Origin: Candidatus Methanomethylicia archaeon
Lineage (GTDB): Archaea > Thermoproteota > Methanomethylicia > Methanomethylicales > Methanomethylicaceae
Assembly (NCBI GenBank): GCA_024464205.1
Contig: JANHAI010000074.1
Coordinates: 1-5,754, forward strand
DNA length: 5,754 nt
Direction of reading: 5' to 3'
This document shows, piece by piece, positions 1 to 5,190 of the stretch. Below the pieces are notes generated by a model. The model saw nothing but the letters and a program-made list of their open reading frames with translations, did not search any database and was not told where the DNA came from. Made by a program: the position numbers and the translations under genes. Every line of letters begins with the position of its first letter. Position 1 is the stretch's first letter.

Positions 1-395
1 TACTTGACCCTCATTATGTGCTTCTCGTTGAGTATGTCCCAATACTCGACTTCGGCACCGGACGCGAGCTTCGCGAGGATCTCTTCGTCCTTCGGCTTCT
101 TGACCTCAAAAGTCTCATAGTTCTCTAAATCCATGAGCTGAACCATGTCCGGCGTGACCGAGATGACCTGCGCAGTCCTCTTCTCGACCAGCGGGACATC
201 GACCCTCTGGTCCGCAGGCGCCACTATGTTCCTCTTTATACCGTCGAATATCCCTACTGCCACCACTCTCCCCTTGGCCGATCCATGCTTTCCTGTCTTG
301 GACTTCTCCATAGAGACGACCCTGCAGGGGATGCCGTCAATGACCACGAAGCTGCCCTCTTTGAGGGAGCCTATCTCAACCGGTTTCGTTGACAT
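1..395 (-). CDS. eif5A: Translation initiation/elongation factor 5A (aIF5A), essentially complete
   Basis: Archaeal homologue of eIF5A, which binds the ribosome near the E site and relieves stalled peptide-bond formation, acting in the cytoplasm. Reading the minus strand from ATG at 395 gives 131 residues starting [14 protein letters not shown]. The N-terminal SH3-like domain carries the loop KTGKHGSAK, whose central Lys after Gly is the site of hypusine or deoxyhypusine modification. The C-terminal OB-fold half contains [11 protein letters not shown] and ends HIMRVK. Archaeal aIF5A proteins commonly end in RVK at about 131 residues, so the TA at the window edge is very probably the first two bases of the stop. 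It is divergently arranged with the heliorhodopsin gene, and a TATA-like box lies about 45 bases upstream of the start. Identification is secure from the hypusine loop and overall pattern; only the last stop base is unseen. Confidence 0.95.
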   Translation of the reverse strand, partial: MSTKPVEIGSLKEGSFVVIDGIPCRVVSMEKSKTGKHGSAKGRVVAVGIFDGIKRNIVAPADQRVDVPLVEKRTAQVISVTPDMVQLMDLENYETFEVKKPKDEEILAKLASGAEVEYWDILNEKHIMRVK

Positions 396-437
396 TATTA
401 TCTACCATCCACTTGTTGCTGAGTTAATCCTACTAAG

Positions 438-445
438 TAAATAAA
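438..445 (-). promoter_or_regulatory. TATA-like box for aIF5A
   Basis: On the minus strand this reads TTTATTTA in the context AAGATTTATTTACTTAG. With the usual archaeal spacing of about 25 bases, transcription would start near 412-415 and leave a leader of under 20 bases before the ATG at 395. A weak purine-rich GGATGG precedes the start. Position and composition are seen; promoter function is inferred. Confidence 0.5.
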
Positions 446-473
446 TCTTATGATGTGTGATCGGCCTCTGCGC

Positions 474-499
474 CTGCCGGTGTAAACGGCCATCGGCAG
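474..499. repeat. Inverted repeat in the divergent aIF5A/heliorhodopsin spacer
   Basis: CTGCCG at 474-479 is the exact reverse complement of CGGCAG at 494-499, separated by 14 bases. An alternative shorter pairing, GCCG/CGGC, lies inside it. It sits between the two divergent promoters, upstream of both. It could be an operator-like dyad or chance; nothing else supports a role. Confidence 0.3.
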
Positions 500-536
500 C
501 CTCCTGTCCATTGGTCCCCGGCATTTTTTTGGCAAC

Positions 537-573
537 ACATAAAAGCGTAGGAGCTAATTGTTGATCAGGGGAT
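537..573 (+). promoter_or_regulatory. Probable promoter and weak ribosome binding site of heliorhodopsin gene
   Basis: ACATAAAA at 537-544 is a TATA-like element about 38 bases before the ATG at 580, which predicts a start of transcription near 565 and a leader of roughly 15 bases. Within it CAGGGGAT (566-573) is a weak purine-rich ribosome binding site about 6 bases from the start. A T-run (about 524-530) precedes the TATA element. Function is inferred from spacing only. Confidence 0.4.
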
Positions 574-579
574 TTTGGG

Positions 580-1401
580 ATGGACAACGAGTTGAGAAGG
601 GAGCTTATAGCCAAGTCGCCGATCTCCTACGAAGGCCTCAGGAAGCTCAACATAGGCGCTGGCGCACTCCACTTCGTGCAAGGCATTATGATGCTCGGCC
701 TGGGCCTCCTGATAACTTGGGACCGCGATATCTACACATTCTACCTGAAGTTCAAAATATCGACCGTCCCGCCGACCTTCCAAGTCGTGCCTGACCCCCA
801 GGTGGCATTCACCATAAGCTACCTGGGGGCGATCCTCGCCTCATTCCTCTTGATTTCTGCATTCGCCCACTTCACAATCGCCTTCGCAAGGAAGGACAAG
901 TACGTCCAGAACCTGAAGAATGGCATGAACCCCTACAGGTGGTACGAGTATGCGCTGTCAAGCTCGATCATGCTTGTGATACTTGCGACCTTTGTAGGCG
1001 TCTGGGAGCTATGGTCGCTCGTGATGATCTTCGTACTGAATGCCATGATGATAATGTTCGGCTACCTAATGGAGAAGATCAACCAATACCCCAAAAAGAC
1101 GGACTGGTCCCCATACCTGCTCGGCTGCGTATCCGGTTTCACGCCGTGGGTCGTGATAGCCGCCTACTTCGTGGCTGCCGTCAACTCCACAGGAGTAAGC
1201 CCGCCGAATTTCGTCTATCTGGCGCTGGCGATTTATTTCATCATGTTCAACACCTTCTCTATCAACATGGTGCTCCAGTACAAGGGAATCGGGAAGTGGA
1301 AGGACTACCTGTATGGCGAAAGGGTATACATAATCCTCAGCCTGGCAGCAAAAACCCTCTTGGCATGGCTCGTCTTCGTCGGGATATATGCGCCTTTCTA
1401 A
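580..1401 (+). CDS. heR: Heliorhodopsin (seven-helix retinal protein with inverted topology)
   Basis: A 273-residue membrane protein with seven hydrophobic helices, the usual heliorhodopsin length. Family hallmarks are visible in order. Helix 1 has H31-x-x-Q34 (ALHFVQG). Helix 2 has H97 (AFAHF). Helix 3 has RWYEYALSSSIM with E123 as the expected Schiff-base counterion. Helix 4 has NAMMIMFGYLMEK. Helix 5 has GFTPW with P189-W190. Then comes MVLQYKGIGKW and YGERVYIILSLAAK, where K258 is the retinal Schiff-base lysine, followed by TLLAWLVF. These line up almost gap-free in the second half with heliorhodopsin 48C12 as I remember it (counterion E107, lysine K241). The long loop after helix 1 fits the extended A-B loop of the family. 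Known members place the N-terminus in the cytoplasm, opposite to type-1 rhodopsins, have slow photocycles and generally do not pump ions; a sensory or regulatory role is usually proposed. No retinal-synthesis or transducer gene is in the window. The ATG at 580 precedes helix 1 by a normal-length, positively charged N-terminus. Confidence 0.95.
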   Translation: MDNELRRELIAKSPISYEGLRKLNIGAGALHFVQGIMMLGLGLLITWDRDIYTFYLKFKISTVPPTFQVVPDPQVAFTISYLGAILASFLLISAFAHFTIAFARKDKYVQNLKNGMNPYRWYEYALSSSIMLVILATFVGVWELWSLVMIFVLNAMMIMFGYLMEKINQYPKKTDWSPYLLGCVSGFTPWVVIAAYFVAAVNSTGVSPPNFVYLALAIYFIMFNTFSINMVLQYKGIGKWKDYLYGERVYIILSLAAKTLLAWLVFVGIYAPF

Positions 1402-1406
1402 AACCC

Positions 1407-1438
1407 TTTTTTCTCCTTCCCGTCGGAGGTAGGGAAGG
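1407..1438 (+). terminator. T-tract and hairpin after heliorhodopsin gene
   Basis: Six T residues at 1407-1412 start five bases after the TAA stop. They are followed by a perfect 7-bp inverted repeat, CCTTCCC (1415-1421) and GGGAAGG (1432-1438), around a 10-base loop. Archaeal termination mainly needs the T-tract; a hairpin after it could stabilise the transcript 3' end. The sequence elements are seen and the role is inferred. Confidence 0.5.
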
Positions 1439-1477
1439 CTAAATCTTCCGCCCAATATTATTATACGGTGGAAGCCT

Positions 1478-1767
1478 ATGCAGAACTTCGAAAAGCTGGG
1501 CGTCTATTATCTCGTCCGGGCATTTTAAATATTGGCGCAGTTTCCGTTCATCTGACCTATCTGCACAATTCAAAGGGCTTGATCACCAATGCTCTCGGCG
1601 AAGGTATGACGGGAAGCGGAAAGAAGGATTTCTGCGTATGCGTCCTCGATGAGGCGGCACTGGATGGGGGTACCCTCAATCATCATCGATCCGAAGGGAT
1701 ACATCAGAATTTACCGATCATACAGGCGCTCAGAAAGGAGGACTTCAGGTCTTGGATAAACGAATAG
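1478..1767 (+). pseudogene. Decayed 5' remnant of a HerA/DUF853-like P-loop ATPase
   Basis: The intact family is a large ATP-binding protein of the HerA/FtsK-like class. Only the N-terminal region survives here, in shifting frames. It begins with a good site, GGTGGA seven bases before ATG 1478, reading MQNFEKLGVYYLVR and then stopping at 1526-1528. The next segment reads NSKGLITNALGEGMTGSGK in another frame, with the Walker A motif at 1603-1626; the residue after its Lys is Lys instead of Thr/Ser. An extra G in the five-G run at 1666-1670 then moves the frame so that VPSIIIDPKG, the Walker B/DPKG motif (1679-1699), is back in the frame of the original ATG. A third change before 1740 gives EDFRSWINE and a TAG at 1765-1767. 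Degenerate homology may run on to about 1815, where it meets the flavodoxin gene. A GTG-started 99-codon ORF over this region (from 1468) is therefore a chance open frame and not a gene. The family assignment rests on remembered motif order. Confidence 0.75.
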
Positions 1768-1813
1768 GATGCAACAAGAAAGTTACAGAAGCGGAATCCA
1801 GAACTAAAATGCG

Positions 1814-2287
1814 CTATCCTTGCTTCAAGAGTGCATTTGCCGCCTCAGCTGCCCATGCCTTCGCCTTCTCCAGCTCCCCCGCTTTGAACTCCCAGGCGTT
1901 TTTCCCCTTGCCTTGCACGTAGACCACGAGTGGCGGCGAAAATATTTCCAACCCCATCTCCCTGAGCCTTTTCTCGATCCCCTTTGCAGCGTTGCCGCTT
2001 ATCCTCGTCTGAACTTGTGTATCGAATGCCGCTCCCCTCTTCCCACTCAACGCCTCCCCTCTCATGCTGTCCAGGAACTGCGAGATACCTTTTGAGGGCC
2101 TGAACGCCATTGTCGGCGCGCCCACTATGAAACATTCGTACTCCGCCAACTTTGTCTTCTCGACGTCGTTAAAATATAGGACGTCTGCGTCGATCCCTTT
2201 CTCCCTGAAGGCGTCCCCGATTGCCATAGCAACCGCTTTTGTCAACTGGCTAGGCGAGACTGTGTCATAAGCTATTAAGACCTTCAT
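1814..2287 (-). CDS. Flavodoxin family protein
   Basis: A 157-residue single-domain flavodoxin-like fold, expected to bind FMN and carry electrons in the cytoplasm; the redox partner is unknown. Beta strand 1 and the phosphate-binding loop are at residues 3-16 (VLIAYDTVSPSQLT). This variant has Ser/Thr residues but not the textbook T-x-T-G-x-T. The loop contacting the flavin ring follows strand 3 at FIVGAPTMAFRPSKG (53-67). The second flavin loop follows strand 4 at AAFDTQVQTRISGNAA (86-101), then a helix KGIEKRLREMG and the final strand LVVYVQGKG. No membrane or metal-binding segment is present. ATG at 2287 is preceded by GGGGGA about eight bases upstream and by a TATA-like box. It converges on the ATPase remnant and lies in the same direction as hsp20 but with an independent promoter. 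A related NADPH-dependent reductase or a protoporphyrinogen oxidase-like flavodoxin cannot be excluded. Confidence 0.88.
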   Translation of the reverse strand: MKVLIAYDTVSPSQLTKAVAMAIGDAFREKGIDADVLYFNDVEKTKLAEYECFIVGAPTMAFRPSKGISQFLDSMRGEALSGKRGAAFDTQVQTRISGNAAKGIEKRLREMGLEIFSPPLVVYVQGKGKNAWEFKAGELEKAKAWAAEAANALLKQG

Positions 2288-2321
2288 GATATTTTCCCCC
2301 AGACGTTAATCCGCACTCGCG

Positions 2322-2330
2322 CCTTTAAAT
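2322..2330 (-). promoter_or_regulatory. TATA-like box for flavodoxin gene
   Basis: The minus strand reads ATTTAAAGG here, about 36 bases upstream of the ATG at 2287, predicting transcription from near 2298 and a very short leader that holds the GGGGGA ribosome binding site. A second A/T element, TTTATATTC, lies about 20 bases further upstream in the hsp20 3' region. Confidence 0.45.
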
Positions 2331-2340
2331 CTATTTTAGA

Positions 2341-2352
2341 ATATAAAAAATG
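2341..2352 (-). terminator. T-tract terminator of hsp20
   Basis: Read on the minus strand, a run of six T residues followed by ATATTC starts about 20 bases after the hsp20 stop codon. This is the type of T-rich stretch that ends archaeal transcripts. No strong stem precedes it; the intervening bases are C/T-rich (CCCACCTCCTCC). Confidence 0.5.
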
Positions 2353-2371
2353 GAGGAGGTGGGATGCACCT

Positions 2372-2908
2372 TCACTTGAGGGCGATCTTCCTCTTCTCCT
2401 TAGGCTCCCTCTTTGGCATGACTACCTCCAAGATCCCTTCCTTCAGCGAGGCCTGTATGTCGTCAGGCTTGATCTTCTCCGGCAGTTCTATCATGCGATA
2501 GAAGGAGTCGCACCTTCTCTCAACGCAGATATAGTTCTTTGTTTTTTCGTCGTATTTCCATCCTGCCGAGGCCTTTATCTCAATGCCATCTTCCGTCGCT
2601 TGCAGTTCCACCTCTTCCTTCTTGAAGCCAGGAAGCTCCGCCGTAAGAAGGTAGTCCTTCCCGCGGTCCTCTATGTCGACTGCAGGCACCCTCGTCTCCA
2701 ATGCAGGGGCAAGAGGGCTCGGTATCCACAGTGGTGCCAGAAGGTCTTCGAAGCCCCTCCTGAAGTCTTCAAACATCCTGTCGAAGTCGTACCAGAGACC
2801 GCCGCCCCTGTAAGGCGCCATGGCGCCAGGCTGCTGACTGCCTCTCTTGGAGGTGACAATCTCTCTTTTCTTCGGTACTGCCTCCTTTTCAGGATCTTTG
2901 GATGACAT
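2372..2908 (-). CDS. hsp20: Small heat shock protein, Hsp20/alpha-crystallin family
   Basis: ATP-independent holdase chaperone that forms oligomers and binds unfolding proteins in the cytoplasm. From ATG 2908 the product is 178 residues. A charged, low-complexity N-terminal region is followed by an aromatic patch (LWYDFDRMFEDF, about 38-49) typical of Hsp20 N-arms. The alpha-crystallin domain covers about 75-168, with VPAVDIEDRGKDYLLTAELPG at its start and the A-x-x-x-x-G-I-L signature (ASLKEGIL, about 153-160). The tail ends KIALK, a variant of the usual I-x-I/V oligomer motif. Two GTG codons further upstream in frame are unlikely starts, because they overlap the strong ribosome binding site AGGTGGTGATT that directly precedes the ATG at 2908. 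Promoter and gene stand alone, divergent from the permease. Confidence 0.93.
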   Translation of the reverse strand: MSSKDPEKEAVPKKREIVTSKRGSQQPGAMAPYRGGGLWYDFDRMFEDFRRGFEDLLAPLWIPSPLAPALETRVPAVDIEDRGKDYLLTAELPGFKKEEVELQATEDGIEIKASAGWKYDEKTKNYICVERRCDSFYRMIELPEKIKPDDIQASLKEGILEVVMPKREPKEKRKIALK

Positions 2909-2919
2909 AATCACCACCT
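2909..2919 (-). promoter_or_regulatory. Ribosome binding site deciding the hsp20 start
   Basis: AGGTGGTGATT on the minus strand is close to a full complement of an archaeal 16S rRNA 3' end and sits immediately before ATG 2908. Because the in-frame GTG codons are part of this element, the ATG is the better start and shortens the longest reading frame by three residues. Confidence 0.7.
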
Positions 2920-2932
2920 GATCAGAAAAAAT

Positions 2933-2958
2933 CGAAAAAATATTATATATTTTTTTCG
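2933..2958 (-). promoter_or_regulatory. hsp20 core promoter embedded in an A/T dyad
   Basis: The minus strand carries ATATATAATA (2950-2941) as a strong TATA box, preceded by an A-rich block fitting a transcription factor B recognition element. The predicted start of transcription near 2918-2921 leaves about a 10-base leader holding the ribosome binding site. The whole element is bounded by perfect inverted arms CGAAAAAA (2933-2940) and TTTTTTCG (2951-2958). A regulator bound to these arms would cover the TATA box and could control heat-shock expression; this is inference. Confidence 0.6.
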
Positions 2959-3043
2959 CACCTCGAGAACCCTTGGCGCGCTGTCGCGCTCTTTCTTCAA
3001 GGCCATGGACACTGGCTTGATCTTGAGCGTTCCCATGAAACCG

Positions 3044-3050
3044 ATAAATA
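3044..3050 (+). promoter_or_regulatory. TATA-like box for NCS1 permease gene
   Basis: ATAAATA in the context CCGATAAATAGG lies about 50 bases upstream of the ATG at 3097, predicting transcription from near 3072 and a leader of about 25 bases. Only a weak GGGGTTAG precedes the start codon. Confidence 0.4.
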
Positions 3051-3096
3051 GGATCATCGCCATAACCTTAACATCCTTGCCGTCGCTTGGGGTTAG

Positions 3097-4305
3097 ATGA
3101 TCGTGGCGAGAGAGGAGCTTTTCTCGTGGACAAAGGTCGCGCCTACCCTAGCAGTAATCTTCGTGAGCCCTGCAATTCTGACCGTTGGCTGCACAATGGG
3201 CATGCTAGTCCCATTCTGGTTTGCTGTTGGGACGTCCATCGTGGCAGGGATAACTATCTCGCTTTTGATCTACCTCCACGGAGGTGCAGGGGCCGCCTCT
3301 CACCTAGGTTTCGCAAAGCTCATGGATTCCTGCCTCGGCTCGGCGGGCTCGAGGTTCCTCGCCTCGCCCCTAATAGCGCTCACTCAGATGGGCTGGTTCT
3401 CAGTTCTCATCACTCTCGGAGGCGGATCAGCCTCCGCCATCACTGGGATTGACAGGGCTTTCACGATAACAGTCTTCGGAATTGCAACCGCCATCGTGAC
3501 CTTTTCCGGCTTTAGTCAGCTCTCCCGGTTCACCAAAGTCACATCTTCCCTGACCGCTGCCTTCGCGCTGTGGAGCCTGCGCGAGATACTCGTGAGAGGC
3601 GCGTCTTTCCACGAAATGGCATATGATCCTGCCTCTTTCCTCTTCCTTTCAGGCTTAGCAATCGGCGGCGCGACATCGATATCGACGGTCTCGCCCGACT
3701 TCGTTAAGAGCGCCAAGACCAAAAAAGACATGAGGATAACCGCCTTCGGCATCGTCTTGCCGGCTATGATGTTCACTCTGGTCGCAGGCAACGTAATGGG
3801 CGCTTTCACGCTCATGCCAGACCCGGTATCAGCCCTCGCCGTCGTAGGGCTCCCTGCCCTTGCCAACGTCCTTCTGCTCTTAGGGAGTGCAGCAGCCGCG
3901 TCATCTCTGTACCCGCCTAGCCTTGCATTGTCGAACATCTTCAAAGTTAAGCGTAACATTGCCACGATCCCCGCAGCGATCGGGGGCATCTTCCTTGCTT
4001 ACTTTGGGATCGTGGATCAGCTATCCTCTTTCCTGCGCCTGATCGGCATACTCCTGCCGCCGCTGATAGGGATTAACATCGCCGAGTATTATTTGATCTC
4101 GAAAAGGAAGCCATCGCTGAAGCCTGGCATCAACTCAAGAGGGGTCTTTTCCTGGGCACTTGGAGCTGCGACGGGGCTGCTGCCATTTGGCATACCGCCG
4201 ATAAACGCCATCTTCGTCTCGCTCGCATCATATATGCTGCTAAGCCATTTCTGCCCGCCAAAGCCGCCTGAACGATGCCCCGCATCAACTACACAAAATA
4301 AGTAG
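3097..4305 (+). CDS. NCS1-family permease, cytosine/purine permease-like
   Basis: A 402-residue polytopic membrane protein with about 12 hydrophobic segments, close in length to bacterial cytosine permease CodB. Family-like features are the N-terminal SPAILTVG (24-31), the glycine-rich HGGAGAASHLG and the helix TQMGWFSV (96-103, with Q97 and W100). The segment SPDFVKSAKTKKD (199-211) corresponds to the PDYSRFAKNRKD-type loop of NCS1 carriers. Near the C-terminus LIGILLPPLIGINIAEYYLISKRK matches the late-helix motif ending in an acidic residue and tyrosines. NCS1 proteins are cation-coupled importers of nucleobases, allantoin, hydantoins or thiamine-related compounds; the substrate cannot be read from this sequence. 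No deaminase or other nucleobase enzyme is adjacent. ATG 3097 is the first start in frame; a GTG two codons downstream is possible. The C-tail (PPKPPERCPASTTQNK) is short and hydrophilic. Confidence 0.82.
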   Translation: MIVAREELFSWTKVAPTLAVIFVSPAILTVGCTMGMLVPFWFAVGTSIVAGITISLLIYLHGGAGAASHLGFAKLMDSCLGSAGSRFLASPLIALTQMGWFSVLITLGGGSASAITGIDRAFTITVFGIATAIVTFSGFSQLSRFTKVTSSLTAAFALWSLREILVRGASFHEMAYDPASFLFLSGLAIGGATSISTVSPDFVKSAKTKKDMRITAFGIVLPAMMFTLVAGNVMGAFTLMPDPVSALAVVGLPALANVLLLLGSAAAASSLYPPSLALSNIFKVKRNIATIPAAIGGIFLAYFGIVDQLSSFLRLIGILLPPLIGINIAEYYLISKRKPSLKPGINSRGVFSWALGAATGLLPFGIPPINAIFVSLASYMLLSHFCPPKPPERCPASTTQNK

Positions 4306-4320
4306 CATCCTTTGGGATGC
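4305..4320. repeat. Perfect hairpin at the permease stop codon
   Basis: GCATCC (4305-4310) and GGATGC (4315-4320) form a 6-bp stem with a TTTG loop, beginning on the last base of the TAG stop. No T-tract follows on the plus strand, so it is not a classical terminator; it may protect the permease mRNA 3' end. Confidence 0.4.
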
Positions 4321-4374
4321 CCAAACAAAAGGGATGATTAAAAAGAGCCCTGTTACCGGTCCGGAGTTGTAATG

Positions 4375-4381
4375 TTTAAAT
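4375..4381 (+). promoter_or_regulatory. TATA box for alba
   Basis: TTTAAAT in the context AATGTTTAAATGGG lies about 60 bases before the TTG start at 4438, predicting transcription from near 4402 and a leader of about 35 bases. The ATG at 4372, the first in-frame start, overlaps this box, which argues against that ATG being translated. Confidence 0.55.
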
Positions 4382-4426
4382 GGGTGTTCGCCTTATCTCT
4401 TAATTACAAACAAGCAACCGACAAAA

Positions 4427-4432
4427 AGGTGA
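4427..4432 (+). promoter_or_regulatory. Ribosome binding site deciding a TTG start for alba
   Basis: AGGTGA, a strong archaeal ribosome binding site, ends five bases before TTG at 4438. Neither the upstream ATG at 4372 nor the internal ATG at 4474 has a comparable element. Confidence 0.7.
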
Positions 4433-4437
4433 ACACT

Positions 4438-4749
4438 TTGTCCGAAAATCCAACAACTCCAGAGCAACCCGCAATGTCTAGAGACGTAATATTGGTTGGC
4501 AAGAAACCAATTATGAGCTATGCAATGGCAGCCCTGATGCAACTGACCGGAGGCAACTCAGTTACAATCAAGGCAAGAGGCGCCGCAATATCGTGCGCAG
4601 TCGACGTTGCTGAAGTGGTCGTGAACCGCCTGCTTCATGGCAACGCTGTAATAGAGGATGTTGCAATAGGCACCGTTGTCTTGGGGGAGCCGCCGAGGAA
4701 CGTCTCTACGATTGAGATAAAGGTATCCAGCAAGCCAACGGCCAAGTAA
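4438..4749 (+). CDS. albA: Alba DNA/RNA-binding chromatin protein (TTG start)
   Basis: Abundant small archaeal nucleic-acid-binding protein that forms dimers coating and bridging DNA and also binds RNA. From TTG 4438 the product is 103 residues with a short flexible N-tail (SENPTTPEQPAMS). The Alba domain has strand 1 and the basic turn DVILVGKKPIMSYAMAA with K22-K23, equivalent to the Lys pair of Sulfolobus Alba whose first Lys is acetylated. Next comes TIKARGAAISCAVDVAEVVVNR. The C-terminal part has VLGEPPRNVSTIEIKVSSK, the beta hairpin that reaches the minor groove. Compared with Sulfolobus Alba as I remember it, A49 and C53 stand where Arg and Lys are common, which may lessen DNA contacts. 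The longest frame (ATG 4372, 125 residues) would put the TATA box inside the gene. The gene stands alone with its own promoter and T-tract. Confidence 0.92.
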   Translation: MSENPTTPEQPAMSRDVILVGKKPIMSYAMAALMQLTGGNSVTIKARGAAISCAVDVAEVVVNRLLHGNAVIEDVAIGTVVLGEPPRNVSTIEIKVSSKPTAK

Positions 4750-4763
4750 GGCCAGATACCGTT

Positions 4764-4775
4764 TCCTTTTTTTAT
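4764..4775 (+). terminator. T-tract terminator of alba
   Basis: CCTTTTTTTATA, with seven consecutive T residues at 4767-4773, starts about 15 bases after the alba stop. This is typical of archaeal intrinsic termination; no stem is needed or obvious. Confidence 0.6.
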
Positions 4776-4942
4776 AAAGGCATCTAATCTATTAAAAAAC
4801 TAATTCCTCTATGCCTGACAATCTCTGCATTATATTTGCCTTTTTACCACAAATCCGGTGTTAGAATGCATTAAATTTGGTTTACACAGCATCATATTTG
4901 CCCAAAATAAAATACCGCAGTTGAGACCGGCTTTCAGGGATA

Positions 4943-5190
4943 TCAGCGTCCTCCGTTGCCCAATCCATGGCCGGGCACTTCTTCCGCTGCTACCGCGCAA
5001 CAACTTACTTCAGTCGTGGCATCCGATTCTATCCAGATGCCCTGGATCGTCCCATTGCTGCGCCCTGCCCATCGCGCGTAATGATCCCTATGGGTTTCCC
5101 TTCCTTTCGGTCGTTTCGCCCAAGGTTTCCATTACTTGCTGTTGCAGGCCCTTTCCGATCTCGACTGCGGCATCTAACTATTAGGCGCAT
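4943..5190 (-). pseudogene. Probable frame-broken small gene, family not recognised
   Basis: On the minus strand a plausible start (GAGGT four bases before ATG at 5190, reading MRLIV) is followed by protein-like segments in three frames that butt end to end. They are AVEIGKGLQQQVMETLGETT, then KPIGIITRDGQGAAMG, then TIQGIWIESDATTEVSCCAV continuing with AAEEVPGHGLGNGGR to a TGA at 4943-4945. The joins fall near 5090-5110 and near 5052. Each segment has balanced amino acid composition, and together they would give about 80 residues, so a decayed gene, or one with sequencing indels, is more likely than three chance frames. The middle part (PIGIITRDG..., GTIQGIWIESD) vaguely resembles a small beta-barrel or CBS-like strand pattern, but I do not recognise the family. 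The overlapping plus-strand frames here are rich in Cys, Pro and Ser and look like antisense shadows. Confidence 0.35.

Noticed and set aside
939..1455. Long frames overlapping heliorhodopsin on both strands
   Set aside because: Shadows of the heliorhodopsin gene, with Arg/Cys-rich composition and no motifs.
1468..1767. GTG-started 99-residue ORF as an intact gene
   Set aside because: Only its middle and end resemble the ATPase family; the true start and the Walker B motif lie in another frame, so it is a fragment of a pseudogene.
2911..3036. 41-residue minus-strand frame starting MGTLKIKPVSMALKK upstream of hsp20
   Set aside because: Its second half is encoded by the A/T-rich hsp20 promoter dyad and it ends inside the hsp20 ribosome binding site; no start signal precedes its ATG.
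3516..3989. 157-residue minus-strand frame inside the permease gene
   Set aside because: It lies entirely antisense to a well-supported membrane transporter and has no recognisable domain.
4305..4320. Hairpin as a bacterial-type terminator of the permease gene
   Set aside because: No T-tract follows the stem on the plus strand.
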